This document shows positions 41,410-49,921 of a stretch of 64,000 nt of DNA, piece after piece. The notes under the pieces were generated by a model that was given only the letters and a program-made list of their open reading frames with translations, was not told the DNA's origin and searched no databases. The DNA is taken from assembly GCF_019104765.1 (NCBI RefSeq), contig NZ_JAHRXJ010000004.1, positions 62,001-126,000 of the forward strand, in the 5' to 3' direction. The DNA is from Synechococcus sp. HK05. GTDB taxonomy: Bacteria > Cyanobacteriota > Cyanobacteriia > PCC-6307 > Cyanobiaceae. How positions within the stretch are numbered: the first letter of the stretch is position 1; every line of letters begins with the position of its first letter. The translations under genes were made by a program, and so were the position numbers.

Positions 41410-42489
41410 CTATGCGGCCTGCCGGTAGCGCTCCTTGAGGAACTGATACGCCTCGTTCAAGCGACGCATCGCATCGGCGGAACCCCCTGCATCGGGGTGG
41501 TGGCTCTGGGCCTGTTCTCGATAGGCCTCGCGAATCTCCTTAAGCGTGTATGGCCGATCCGCGATGGTGGGTAGTTGCAGCAGGCGCAGGGCGCCATGCA
41601 CGGTCATCGATTGGTCGATGGCATCAAACGACGTGCGCCGTTTCTGTCGGCTGCGTTGTCGTTGCACGAACCGCGTGATCAAGGTGGGGACCCGCATCGC
41701 CAGGCTGTTGGCCCCGAAGGGGTCCTCCAAGATGCCGGCGGCGGTGATCACCCGGTCAAGACTTGGATCTCCCGCCAGCCAGCCGGGGGCAAACGACATC
41801 AACACCTGCTGTGCCAGGCCCCAGCTGAAGGGGCGACCATCGCTGTGGTCCGACTGGGGCCAGATGTCTCGAGCCAGCCAAGTGAGCGCTGCATCCTGCG
41901 CGGCTTCGCTGGGGGGTGTTCCGTAGATCTCCAGCCAATGCTGTTGCGCGCGTTGGAGCGCCTCGGCTAATGCGTCGGATGGGATCAGGGCCAGGGCGTT
42001 CGCGCGGTCGTCGCTACTTGGGGTGGCCTGTTCAGCCAGGCTGCGCTTCACCGCCTGGGCTTGCCTACGCACAAATCCGGGCAACTGAATCCCAGCAACA
42101 GCTCCGCTCGTCGACTGCGTTGCGGCATCAGCTGTCTTAGGCGCGACGCGACACTGGTCTTGTGCTGGGACAAGTGCTGATCCAATGAGAACAATGGCCG
42201 TGTTCTCGTCGAGCTCGCCAGGTCTGGTCGAGACCATCGCGCCCTCGCCCGCCTCAGCTGCCGGCAGGCCCGCGTCATCACCGGATGTGGGACGTGGCTC
42301 CGGATCGCTCGTCTCATCGCCTGGAGACGAGCGATCATCGAGGTCTGGAACCAGCTCGCGGAGCAACTGTTCCACGATGAGTCCGCGGCTGCGGAAGCCC
42401 ATCTGAGACTTCAATCCATCGATCCAGCCCAGCAGATCAGCGCTGAGTTCCAGGGTGATGCGCCGTTTGTCGGATCCGCTCTCCCCCAC
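41410..42489 (-). CDS. Ribbon-helix-helix/J-domain fusion protein
   Basis: A 359-residue protein from a GTG. Residues about 8-48 (RRITLELSADLLGWIDGLKSQMGFRSRGLIVEQLLREL) have the strand-helix-helix pattern of RHH (CopG/MetJ-like) DNA-binding domains. A long acidic and Pro/Ser-rich linker follows, then a helical middle domain (ALAEALQRAQQHWLEIYG...). The C-terminal 55 residues are a J domain (YTLKEIREAYREQAQSHHPDAGGSADAMRRLNEAYQFLKERY) with the HPD motif that stimulates DnaK ATPase. A protein joining an RHH domain to a J domain would link DNA binding or dimerization with Hsp70. It is 25 bases downstream of the DUF3370 gene on the same strand. Confidence 0.75.
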   Translation of the reverse strand: MGESGSDKRRITLELSADLLGWIDGLKSQMGFRSRGLIVEQLLRELVPDLDDRSSPGDETSDPEPRPTSGDDAGLPAAEAGEGAMVSTRPGELDENTAIVLIGSALVPAQDQCRVAPKTADAATQSTSGAVAGIQLPGFVRRQAQAVKRSLAEQATPSSDDRANALALIPSDALAEALQRAQQHWLEIYGTPPSEAAQDAALTWLARDIWPQSDHSDGRPFSWGLAQQVLMSFAPGWLAGDPSLDRVITAAGILEDPFGANSLAMRVPTLITRFVQRQRSRQKRRTSFDAIDQSMTVHGALRLLQLPTIADRPYTLKEIREAYREQAQSHHPDAGGSADAMRRLNEAYQFLKERYRQAA

Positions 42490-42514
42490 GCCCAGGTGCT
42501 GATGCTCCCTGAGG

Positions 42515-44119
42515 TTATCGGCCCATCAGGGAATTCATCAGCTGCTGTTGTGCCTGCACCGCTTGTTGGTAGCGCTCCATCAGGCTCTGGCTCATCCGGG
42601 TCGGTGTGATCACCGCAGGGGGCAGCCCCTGCATGCTCGGTACGGGCGGCAGTGGCTGCATCCATCCGGGGGTCGCCACCACAGCAGGGGCCTGAGGCTT
42701 TGGCTTCGAGGCTGCGACCCGGGGCTTCGGCTTCGCCGGAGCAGGAGCTGGGGCGTTGGCAACAGCTGGGGCGGCGGGCGCGGCGGGTGCGCTCGGTGCA
42801 GGCTTGGGCTTGGTGGCCTGCGCGGCGGCCAGGACCTGCTCCCGCTGGCGAAGCTGCGCGAGCTGCTGGTCGGGCACCACGCTGAGCAGGTGCCCGGGTG
42901 TGGCGTCAGCCGGATACACCAGGCTCACCTTCACAGGGTTGTTTTGGCCCGGCTTGAGATTCAGCGAGGCAATCGGCAGGCTCTGACCGGAGCGCATGCC
43001 CACATGAACCTCGCGGTAGCCCTCATCGGTTTCGATGCCAATTGAGCCACGGAAGGCGGTGAATTGCTTTCCATTGGGGGTGGGATGACTGAAGACCAAT
43101 TGATGTGGACCCGAACCTTGCAGGTTCAGCTGCACATCGAAGAGAACGCCATAGGTGCCCACGTTGTCGAGCGATGAATCGATCATCCGTACCGCCAACT
43201 GGTTCACCTGAACTTCACGCGTGCCAAAGTGGTGCCGATTAGTGCTTGTTAGTGGGACGTGCAAAGAGCCTTGACTGAGGTCATGGCTGAGGCTGGCGGT
43301 GTATGTATCGCCCAGGGCCACGCCTCCCACCCGCGAAAACACAATGCCCTCCTGGATCTGGCGAATCCGGCTCAGATAGATGCGGCCGGGCGCGAGGCGT
43401 TTGCTGTCGAGCACTGCCAGGATGTCGGCATCACTTTGGGGATCACGGGCGGCGACCACGGCCATCTGGAAAGGCCCATCACTGCGGCCCCGCAGCAATC
43501 CGTTGGCGATGCCCAGAGCCGGTAGGGCTGTGCTGAACAACACAATGCGGCTGTTGGGCGGGATCGTGATCTCGTCCTCGAGTTTCCGGTCGAGCTGACC
43601 GCGCAGCATCTGCACAGCGGTGGCGTCACCAGGGCCAGTGTTCCAGGGGCGCGGGCCGAGGGGCTTCACCCCCATCAGGTTGTTGGCGAGGTAAGGCGCC
43701 TCGAAGCTGTTGCGCACCGCCCCTTTCTTGAAGCGGATGTGCACCGGGCGCGAGCCCGGGTTGATCAGGATCGTGGCCAGGGTGAGTTCACCGCGGCGGC
43801 CATTGGCGCCACGCACACGGCTGCGATCAGCCGGATCGTATTTGTGGTGAACGTGCAGGCCGAACTCACCGTTGAAGGTGTAGGTGGCGTTGGCCAGTGG
43901 CTGGTTGGTCTCGGCTGCAATCGCTGAGCCAGGGCGGGTGTCCACCAGGATCCCGGGGCCGAGCACCTCTTCGGGTTGGTTGGAGTGCAGCACCGGCACG
44001 TTGTTAAACGTGCCGCCCAAGGGGCGAGCCGATTGCCCGGCCATCAGCGCCACATAGGCCTGAGACGGAACGGGCGCCACGATCACGCTGCCGAGCAGCG
44101 CCAGAAACAACACCTTCAT
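42515..44119 (-). CDS. DUF3370 exported protein
   Basis: A 534-residue protein from the ATG at 44119, with a signal peptide (VLFLALLGSVIVAPVPSQAYVALM). The N-terminal 400 residues are a DUF3370 domain, found mostly in cyanobacteria, with NVPVLHSNQPEEVLGPGILVDTRPG, GEFGLHVHHKYDPADRS and TILINPGSRPVHIRFKKGAV. The C-terminal 130 residues are a long Ala/Pro/Lys-rich linker (APSAPAAPAAPAV..., PKPKPRVAASKPKP) and a Gln-rich end, suggesting a wall-spanning or surface tether. It is probably periplasmic or on the surface, with function unknown. Confidence 0.85.
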   Translation of the reverse strand: MKVLFLALLGSVIVAPVPSQAYVALMAGQSARPLGGTFNNVPVLHSNQPEEVLGPGILVDTRPGSAIAAETNQPLANATYTFNGEFGLHVHHKYDPADRSRVRGANGRRGELTLATILINPGSRPVHIRFKKGAVRNSFEAPYLANNLMGVKPLGPRPWNTGPGDATAVQMLRGQLDRKLEDEITIPPNSRIVLFSTALPALGIANGLLRGRSDGPFQMAVVAARDPQSDADILAVLDSKRLAPGRIYLSRIRQIQEGIVFSRVGGVALGDTYTASLSHDLSQGSLHVPLTSTNRHHFGTREVQVNQLAVRMIDSSLDNVGTYGVLFDVQLNLQGSGPHQLVFSHPTPNGKQFTAFRGSIGIETDEGYREVHVGMRSGQSLPIASLNLKPGQNNPVKVSLVYPADATPGHLLSVVPDQQLAQLRQREQVLAAAQATKPKPAPSAPAAPAAPAVANAPAPAPAKPKPRVAASKPKPQAPAVVATPGWMQPLPPVPSMQGLPPAVITPTRMSQSLMERYQQAVQAQQQLMNSLMGR

Positions 44120-44325
44120 CGGAGCTCTGGGTCCCACTGCTCTCACCCTGCGATCAGAACAGCCAGAGGTGGCCGTGGGTTCCGAATTGCTTTAGCTCTG
44201 TCGGCATGAAAATCAGTCAAAGCAAGAGGTTCTGGCCTCTTAACGGAGGCGATCCAGGCCCGTCGATCCATTCCCGCGGTCGGCCCCTGTCGACCGCTAG
44301 AACAACAACTGCTCCTTATTTTCCC

Positions 44326-44508
44326 ATGTTCCCGCCATTCTTTGGCTGCGGAGACAGCACCAACCCCCAGCAGTGCCGCCGCCGTCATCAGGAGCGCAAG
44401 CTCCACACCCTCACCTTCTGGCGGGATGGGCTGGAGCGTCAGCTGGCGGCGATCAACGCCGCGATCAGCACCCTTGAGCGCCAGATGCAGGACTCAGCTG
44501 ACGCCTGA
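44326..44508 (+). CDS. Small coiled-coil protein
   Basis: A 60-residue protein from the ATG at 44326 (MFPPFFGCGDSTNPQQCRRRHQERKLH...). A basic motif and two cysteines are followed by an amphipathic helix (FWRDGLERQLAAINAAISTLERQM) likely to form a coiled coil. The frame is open to 44206, but the extra part is not protein-like. The last 44 bases overlap the end of the convergent sigma-factor gene. Function unknown. Confidence 0.6.
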   Translation: MFPPFFGCGDSTNPQQCRRRHQERKLHTLTFWRDGLERQLAAINAAISTLERQMQDSADA

Positions 44509-45130
44509 GCTCCGCCAGGGCCTGATGCAGCAACCGGTGCACGGTGGCCGCGCTGATGCCAAGCCTTTCAGCCACCGCGCGCAGGGTCTGGCCTTCCAGC
44601 ACCACCGCTTCCACCACTTGCTTCTGGCGGCGCTCCAGCCGTCCCAGGGCAGCGAGCGCGTCCTGCGGTTCAATCCCAGACTCTGATCCCTGGTGTTGCG
44701 GCATGGGCTGATCAGCCAGAGCATCGCGGGCAGCGGCCTGTGTGGCCTGCAGACGCCAGGGCGGCAACAGCTGCACCATTTGCCAAGAGCGCAGGCTGTC
44801 CAGTTCAGCCGTCCGAGTGCCCTGGCGGTTGAGTTGATAGGCGCGTTCGTGCAGCCGGCGCGAGAGCCGCAGCAATGGCGCGACATCCCGCAGGTAATGC
44901 AGCACAGCCCCGCGGATATGGGGTCGTGCAAACGCCGCAAACGGCACCGCACTCTGGCTGTCGTAACGCTCAGCTGCACGGATGAGCCCCAAGGCACCCA
45001 CTTGTTGCAGGTCATCGCGGCGCTCCGCCGTGCAGGCCGCGTAGTGGTTGGCCACACGGCGCACCAGAAACAGGTGCTCAGCGACCCGCCGGTTGCGCGT
45101 GCGGATCGGATCTGCTGGATGGCGTGCCAT
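44465..45130 (-). CDS. Sigma-70 family RNA polymerase sigma factor (group 3 type)
   Basis: A 221-residue sigma factor with regions 2 and 4 but no long region 1. Region 2 is RRVAEHLFLVRRVANHYAACTAERRDDLQQVGALGLIRAAERYD, with the promoter-melting FAAFARPHIRGAVLHYLRD. Region 4 HTH is QKQVVEAVVLEGQTLRAVAERLGISAATVHRLLHQALAELRRQL. The architecture is that of SigF-like group 3 factors in cyanobacteria, involved in stress or surface structures. It lies 75 bases after the apa gene on the same strand. Confidence 0.9.
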   Translation of the reverse strand: MARHPADPIRTRNRRVAEHLFLVRRVANHYAACTAERRDDLQQVGALGLIRAAERYDSQSAVPFAAFARPHIRGAVLHYLRDVAPLLRLSRRLHERAYQLNRQGTRTAELDSLRSWQMVQLLPPWRLQATQAAARDALADQPMPQHQGSESGIEPQDALAALGRLERRQKQVVEAVVLEGQTLRAVAERLGISAATVHRLLHQALAELRRQLSPASGAQGC

Positions 45131-45205
45131 GGCCTAGGTGATTGGGCTCTTTCAGCCAAATGGCGGGCATCGAGCCCGCGCATCCGGGAAACCACGCAAC
45201 CTGCA

Positions 45206-46033
45206 TCAACGCCCGGCCACCGCCTGGAGCAGCGCCAGGGGACCATGCTGTTGCAGCCAGGCTGTGTCGGACTCTGGCGTGATCAACAAACAGCCGGCGA
45301 ACCCCAGGGCATTGATGCTCATGCCAGCCCAATGCTCCCGAGTGCGCACCACGGTCATGAACCAGGCGGGCTCCAGGATCAGGTTGTAGGGCTGCTGGGG
45401 CTGGGGGTGCAGATCCGGCGCCCCCAGCCCCAAGTCCCGTTGGTGACGCTGGTAAAGCTCCTCCAATTCCGCTGCCGCCTGGGCGGTGCCGCTGTGGAGG
45501 CGTGGGCTCAGCCGGTAGAGCCAGGGCCATGGGTCGCGGCTGCCCCGCAGTTGCTGCGCGCAGGCAGCGGCCAACGGACAACTGGGCTCGGCGGGCTCAC
45601 GCGGCAACAACTGGAGATGCCGATGCGGTTGGCTGGCCCCGGCGGCGGCGCAGCTATTGAAAAACCACAGGCCCGGGGTGTCAGCCTCCACCGCTGCCAG
45701 AGCCTGCCAATCCGCCGCTGAGAGCCAGCCCGATTGCGGCTGCCAGCGCTGAGGGATGAGCAGCACATGGCCCCGCTGCACGGGGAACTTGTTGAGAATC
45801 AGCACGTGCTCGTCGCTGAGGCAGCTCACCTCCAGCTCCGGATCCCAGGGGAGAAAGGGATTGGGCTTGGGCCCTGCACTGCGCAGATGTTTCGGTGTGT
45901 CGCAGAGCAGTCGCCGCAGCACAAAGGGCTCGCAACCGCCCAGTGGCACCACTTCGGTCTGGAGGGGCACGAGCGCCCCGCTGCGCTCTGCCTGGCGTGA
46001 GCGCTCCAGAGCTGCCTCCAGAAACCGCCCCAT
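45206..46033 (-). CDS. apa: ATP adenylyltransferase (Ap4A phosphorylase)
   Basis: A 275-residue enzyme that splits diadenosine tetraphosphate into ATP and ADP with phosphate. The catalytic HIT-like motif is QPHRHLQLLP (residues 135-144). The N-terminal part has the family KPNPFLPWDPELEV and VLILNKFPVQRGHVLLIP stretches, and the C-terminal ATP_transf region has PYNLILEPAWFMTVVRTREH with LGFAGCLL. The ATG overlaps the upstream stop by one base (TGATG), so it is translationally coupled to the SpoIID-like gene. Confidence 0.93.
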   Translation of the reverse strand: MGRFLEAALERSRQAERSGALVPLQTEVVPLGGCEPFVLRRLLCDTPKHLRSAGPKPNPFLPWDPELEVSCLSDEHVLILNKFPVQRGHVLLIPQRWQPQSGWLSAADWQALAAVEADTPGLWFFNSCAAAGASQPHRHLQLLPREPAEPSCPLAAACAQQLRGSRDPWPWLYRLSPRLHSGTAQAAAELEELYQRHQRDLGLGAPDLHPQPQQPYNLILEPAWFMTVVRTREHWAGMSINALGFAGCLLITPESDTAWLQQHGPLALLQAVAGR

Positions 46034-46992
46034 CAGCCCGCGCCCTGACGCAGCCGTGCCAGGGATGCGCCCCGGTAGTAGTGGCCGAGGATCTGGTTAT
46101 AGAGCTGGCCGTTGCTCGCCAGCTCCTGGGCCCCGTGCTGGCTCATCGAGGCCCCCAGGTGGCCATGGGCCTCGAGGCTGATCGCACCGGTGGCGGCGTA
46201 GAGGCTCTCCACGATGCCGCCTTGATAACTGAGGATCAGTCCGCGGGTATCGGCCGCCGCTTGGCGCGTGCGTGCGTGGCTGCTGGCGAGGCCGCGATAG
46301 GCCTGCCAGCGGGTGGTGTTGCCCAGGTGCCAATGGCGACTCGCCGGGCGCGCCATGTGGGCCAAGGCGTAGGAGCGGGCGGCCACGGCCTGGGCCTTGA
46401 GCGCTTCCAGGTTCCAGGAGCTGGGCATCTCCGCCCCCACCACCGAAGCCACATAGGCCTCAAGGGGCAGGTGGTTCACCGCCAGGAAACCGCCGGGATC
46501 GCGCAGCAACCGCAAGCGCCCGTCGTAGGCCTGGCCATTCACCTGCACCGCGTGGCCGCCACTGGTTTCCAGCCAGAGCTCCGCTGGCAGGGGCTCGGCG
46601 CTCTGCAAGCCCGTGGTTTCGCTGGCAGAGCCCTGGCGCAGCACGCGACCATCGGCCGCGCGCAACCACCAGGGCCCCGTCGCTGAAAGCTGCAGCTGTT
46701 GGGCGTCACGCACCACCGCCACGCGGATCTCGAGCTCGAGGGGTGTGCCCTCGGCGGGTTCAGCCAACGCCAGGCTGCCCGCCTCTCGGCCCATCCGCTC
46801 CGCCGCCACACCTTGCACATCGTCGCGGGCGGAGGCCTTCGGAACAGCGTGGGGAGGCGGGCTCGCCAACATCGCTTCCAGCAGGGGGCCATTCACCCCT
46901 GAACTGCTCGGCAGCACTGCCTGGGCCCAGAAACCCAGGCCCATGGCACCAAGGCCCACGGGGGCGCCCACGAGCCAGCGGCGCCAGTTCAC
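46033..46992 (-). CDS. SpoIID/LytB-domain protein
   Basis: A 319-residue protein if it starts at the GTG at 46992. This start overlaps the phzF stop by four bases (GTGA). The N-terminus would then be a signal/anchor (WRRWLVGAPVGLGAMGLGFWAQAVLP). The SpoIID domain follows: NHLPLEAYVASVVGAEMPSSWNLEALKAQAVAARSYALAH, then YQGGIVESLYAATGA and GHLGASMSQHGAQELASNG. SpoIID proteins are lytic transglycosylases or amidase enhancers acting on peptidoglycan. An ATG at 47061 would extend it into phzF by 73 bases. It is in an overlapping operon. Confidence 0.85.
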   Translation of the reverse strand: MNWRRWLVGAPVGLGAMGLGFWAQAVLPSSSGVNGPLLEAMLASPPPHAVPKASARDDVQGVAAERMGREAGSLALAEPAEGTPLELEIRVAVVRDAQQLQLSATGPWWLRAADGRVLRQGSASETTGLQSAEPLPAELWLETSGGHAVQVNGQAYDGRLRLLRDPGGFLAVNHLPLEAYVASVVGAEMPSSWNLEALKAQAVAARSYALAHMARPASRHWHLGNTTRWQAYRGLASSHARTRQAAADTRGLILSYQGGIVESLYAATGAISLEAHGHLGASMSQHGAQELASNGQLYNQILGHYYRGASLARLRQGAG

Positions 46993-47870
46993 AGCCGCAC
47001 GGCCTGCCGCCAGTCGTCCGGATCGCAGCCAGCGCCGGAGCTGTTGATCTGTCCGTCCCATAGGAGCTGAGCGGAGCCTGTCAACCGAACCCAACCAGGG
47101 CCGGCGGCCTCGCACAGCATTCCACCATGGCGCTCCGAGGCTTGCCAGCCGCGCACCTGGTTTCGTTGCAGCTGCTCCATCCACCAGGGGGCCACCAGGG
47201 CATGGGCTGAACCCGTGACCGGGTCTTCCTCAATGCCGAGCCCCGGGGCAAAAAAGCGCAGCTGGTAATCGCATGCCCCCCCCATCAGCTCAGGGCCTCG
47301 GCCATCAAGCGCTTGCATCAGCACCAAACCCATCCGGTCTTGCCCCTGCAGTTGCGCTGAAGGGCAAGGCAGCGAGGCCAACGGTGCGGCGGCCTCCAGT
47401 AACGCCACGCGATACCCCAGGGAGGAGCCCCAATAGCGCTCGATACGCTGACCGAGCAGGGCCTCCAGCTCCTTGGGAACGGCCAAGGGCTCGATCCCAG
47501 CGCTGGGGAGCTGCAGGTGAGCAGCACCAGGCCGTTCCCCATCGAGTCCCACCTGCAGCCCGCCACTGCGGCTGGCCAGGGAAAGCGTTTCACCGGGTTG
47601 CAGGCAACCCCAGTGGGCCAGGGCCAGGGTGGCCGCCAGGGTGGCGTGGCCGCAGAGGGGCACCTCGCAGCTGGGTGTGAACCAGCGCAGCCGCCAGGGC
47701 CCACCAGGCTCACGCTGCAGAAAGGCGGTTTCCGACTGCTTGAAGCTGCCCGCCAGCCGTTGCATCCAGCTGGCGCTGGCCGGTTCCTCCAGCCAGACCA
47801 CCGCAGCACCGTTGCCCTGCAACGGTTGATCGGTGAACGCTTCCAGCAGGAGGGCAGGGCGGGTGTTCAT
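46989..47870 (-). CDS. PhzF-family isomerase
   Basis: A 293-residue protein of the PhzF/diaminopimelate-epimerase fold. The N-terminus LLLEAFTDQPLQGNGAAVVWLEE is typical (usually VDVFTDxPFxGNP). SFKQSETAFL provides the catalytic Glu, and CGHATLAATLALAH and GIEEDPVTGSAHALVAPWW are family signatures. Members isomerize small acids or are orphan enzymes; the specific substrate is unknown. It starts at the last base of the gpsA stop and ends by overlapping the SpoIID gene, so it is in the gpsA-phzF-spoIID-apa run. Confidence 0.9.
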   Translation of the reverse strand: MNTRPALLLEAFTDQPLQGNGAAVVWLEEPASASWMQRLAGSFKQSETAFLQREPGGPWRLRWFTPSCEVPLCGHATLAATLALAHWGCLQPGETLSLASRSGGLQVGLDGERPGAAHLQLPSAGIEPLAVPKELEALLGQRIERYWGSSLGYRVALLEAAAPLASLPCPSAQLQGQDRMGLVLMQALDGRGPELMGGACDYQLRFFAPGLGIEEDPVTGSAHALVAPWWMEQLQRNQVRGWQASERHGGMLCEAAGPGWVRLTGSAQLLWDGQINSSGAGCDPDDWRQAVRL

Positions 47871-48796
47871 CAGGCGAATACCAACTCTTCAGGGCGCAGG
47901 CCGCGCCCCATCAGGCGGCGCACGGCGGCTTCCGGCTCCAGCGTTCCCGCCATCAAGGCCCCCACCTGCTCGCAGATCGGTAGGTGCCAGCCATGGCACT
48001 TGGCCAGGGCCAGCACAGCGCGCGCCGTCTGGGCCCCCTCCACCGTGGCGCCCACCCGGGCAAGGGCCGCATCGCGGTCAAGCCCTCCCGCCAGGGCCAG
48101 GCCGAAGCGGTAGTTGCGGCTCAAGCTGCTGTTGGCGGTGGCCAGCAGATCGCCAAGCCCCGCCAGGCCGTACAGGCTCGGGGCCTCACCGCCCAGTTCC
48201 TGAATCACCAGCCCCATCTCCACCAGGCCTCGGCACAGCAGCGAGGCCTTGGCATTGGCCCCGAGCGCCAGGCCATCGCAAACCCCAGCCGCGATCGCCA
48301 TCACGTTCTTGAGGGCCCCGGCCACTTCGGTGCCCACCGGATCGCCATTGGTATATAGCCGCAGGCGATCCGAGCTGAGGGCCTGCTGCAGCTGCTCCGC
48401 CAGGGCCTGATCGTGGCTGGCGAGCACGCTGGCGGCTGGTAGGCCAGCGGCCAGTTCAGTGGCCAGGTTGGGGCCACTGAGCACCACCAGGGGGACATCC
48501 GGAATCTGTTGCTGCCACAACTGGCTTGGGGTGCAGTGCTGATCGAGATCGATGCCCTTGCTGCAGCTCAGCAAGGGCACACCGGCTGGCCAATGGGGGC
48601 CCAGCCGAGCAGCCAGCTCCCGCACCCCCTGCAGCGCCGTGGCCATCACCACCAGCTCCGCATTGGCCAGAAGCCTGACCGGATCACCGCCCTCGCGGCG
48701 GCTCCAGCCCATCACCTGGTGGCCCTGTTCCTGGAACAGGCCCGCCAGGGTGGAGCCCCAGGCCCCCAGACCGATCACCGCGATGCGCAGGCTCAT
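47870..48796 (-). CDS. gpsA: Glycerol-3-phosphate dehydrogenase [NAD(P)+]
   Basis: A 308-residue enzyme that reduces dihydroxyacetone phosphate to sn-glycerol 3-phosphate for membrane lipid synthesis. The NAD-binding motif is IAVIGLGAWGSTLAGLFQEQGH (G-x-GxWG). LLSCSKGID, VVLSGPNLATELA and the catalytic Lys in VAGALKNVMAIAAGVCDGLALGANAKASLLCRG are all present, as is GLAGLGDLLATANSSLSRNYRFG. Length is slightly short, but all motifs are intact. It follows the DUF2237 gene by seven bases. Confidence 0.97.
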   Translation of the reverse strand: MSLRIAVIGLGAWGSTLAGLFQEQGHQVMGWSRREGGDPVRLLANAELVVMATALQGVRELAARLGPHWPAGVPLLSCSKGIDLDQHCTPSQLWQQQIPDVPLVVLSGPNLATELAAGLPAASVLASHDQALAEQLQQALSSDRLRLYTNGDPVGTEVAGALKNVMAIAAGVCDGLALGANAKASLLCRGLVEMGLVIQELGGEAPSLYGLAGLGDLLATANSSLSRNYRFGLALAGGLDRDAALARVGATVEGAQTARAVLALAKCHGWHLPICEQVGALMAGTLEPEAAVRRLMGRGLRPEELVFA

Positions 48797-48803
48797 CGCG
48801 CCA

Positions 48804-49187
48804 TCATGCGGCAGGGCTGGCGTGCTCCTGCAGCAGCTCGAGCGGAATCACCTCAAGGGCGCTCTGTTCACAGGCGTCCAGGCGCACGGGCGGTGCCATG
48901 CCGTCGTCGTAGGCCTCCAGCCACCGGCCGGCGCAGACGCACCAATGATCCCCAGGCTTCAGCCCTGGGAAGCCGTACTGGGGCATGGGGGTGCTGAGGT
49001 CGTTGCCCTGGGCTCGGGTGTACGAGAGAAAGCGCTCATCCACCACGCAGCAGACGGTGTGGCGGCCCAGATCGGCGCCATCGGTGCGGCAGAAGCCATC
49101 GCGATACCAACCGGTCATGGGCTGGCAGCCGCACAGCACCAATGGTTGCCCCAGCACGTTCAGGGCCGCTGAATCAGGGGTGGACAC
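48804..49187 (-). CDS. DUF2237 family protein
   Basis: A 127-residue protein from the GTG at 49187. The frame is open to 49238. The DUF2237 signature is LNVLGQPLVLCGCQPMTGWYRDGFCRTDGADLGRHTVCCVV near the start, then FLSYTRAQGNDLSTPMPQYGFPGLKPGDHWCVCAGRWLEA. Several conserved Cys and His residues suggest metal binding. It is cytosolic with unknown function. It heads the gpsA-phzF-spoIID-apa run by strand and spacing. Confidence 0.88.
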   Translation of the reverse strand: MSTPDSAALNVLGQPLVLCGCQPMTGWYRDGFCRTDGADLGRHTVCCVVDERFLSYTRAQGNDLSTPMPQYGFPGLKPGDHWCVCAGRWLEAYDDGMAPPVRLDACEQSALEVIPLELLQEHASPAA

Positions 49188-49305
49188 AGGGTTGAACAAC
49201 GCTCTGGTGCGCCGCAGTCTGACGACGGAGTGGCACAAATCGCGATCAGACAGTTGACGGACCCTGGGGGGCAGGCGTTAAAGGTCATTCAGCAGACCCC
49301 CCTAC

Positions 49306-49533
49306 ATGAGCTGGGACTTCACCGAAGACGGCGCCTTCCTGGCCCTGTGCGATGCCTTCAAGGAGAGCGGCGAGAGCTCGGCAATCGAGTTTCTGGCCAA
49401 TGGTGAAGGTGCCTTCCACTTCCAGGAGCTCGCTCAGAACGCCGCTGGTGAAGGGATTGATCTCTCCGACTCCACCGATCTCGAGGAGTTTCAGGCCCAG
49501 GTGATCGAAACGTTGGAAGACCTCTGCAGCTGA
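49306..49533 (+). CDS. Small acidic conserved protein
   Basis: A 75-residue acidic protein, MSWDFTEDGAFLALCDAFKESGESSAIEFLANGEG..., with two helices and a short FHFQELAQNAAGEG stretch. It resembles small proteins conserved in marine picocyanobacteria with unknown function. It stands between convergent and divergent neighbours, with a hairpin after it at 49546-49566. Confidence 0.75.
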   Translation: MSWDFTEDGAFLALCDAFKESGESSAIEFLANGEGAFHFQELAQNAAGEGIDLSDSTDLEEFQAQVIETLEDLCS

Positions 49534-49545
49534 GGCCCTACGGCG

Positions 49546-49566
49546 TGGGGATGGGTCTGATCCCCA
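49546..49566. terminator. Hairpin between convergent genes
   Basis: A 7-bp stem TGGGGAT/ATCCCCA with loop GGGTCTG lies between the genes ending at 49533 and 49589. There is no U-run, so it is a weak terminator candidate. Confidence 0.4.
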
Positions 49567-49588
49567 TCCGCCGCAGGGGTGCTTCTGA

Positions 49589-49864
49589 TCAGGCGCCGTA
49601 AAAAAAGGCGACTTCCTTGTCCTTCAAACCCTCCCAGCCCGCGGCCTTGAGGCGCGCATCGAGGGTTTGCTGGTCGAAATGCTTGGAACCGGTTTTCACG
49701 ATGCGGTTGCGCATCGACTTCTTCACGCCGCTGCGGGCGCGCTGGCTCTCCAGATCCATCACCTCGTTGTAGAGGCTGAGCATCTCTGCGGGGATGGCGG
49801 TGCCATCGAGATCGAGGCCTGCGGCGATCGCGTCGTCGACGCCGCCGGGTCCGGCAATAGCCAT
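49589..49864 (-). CDS. Small conserved hypothetical protein
   Basis: A 91-residue protein. The core VMDLESQRARSGVKKSMRNRIVKTGSKHFDQQTLDARLKAAGWEGLKDKEVAFFYGA is basic then mixed, with a predicted helix-turn-helix-like layout; the N-terminus is acidic (GGVDDAIAAGLDLDG). Similar proteins occur in picocyanobacteria without a known function. It lies 57 bases downstream of metH on the same strand. Confidence 0.75.
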   Translation of the reverse strand: MAIAGPGGVDDAIAAGLDLDGTAIPAEMLSLYNEVMDLESQRARSGVKKSMRNRIVKTGSKHFDQQTLDARLKAAGWEGLKDKEVAFFYGA

Positions 49865-49921
49865 GCAGGGGAAGGAATTAGGGCCTGCCGACCCTAGATC
49901 CGTCCCCTGGCAGAACGGTTC

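Noticed and set aside
45131-45205. A GCGGGC/GCCCGC hairpin before the sigma-factor gene that resembles a tRNA T-arm.
   Set aside because: No acceptor stem, D arm or anticodon arm can be built around it.
6268-49533. Shared MSWD start of the proteins at 6268 and 49306.
   Set aside because: The similarity ends after four residues, so homology is not supported.
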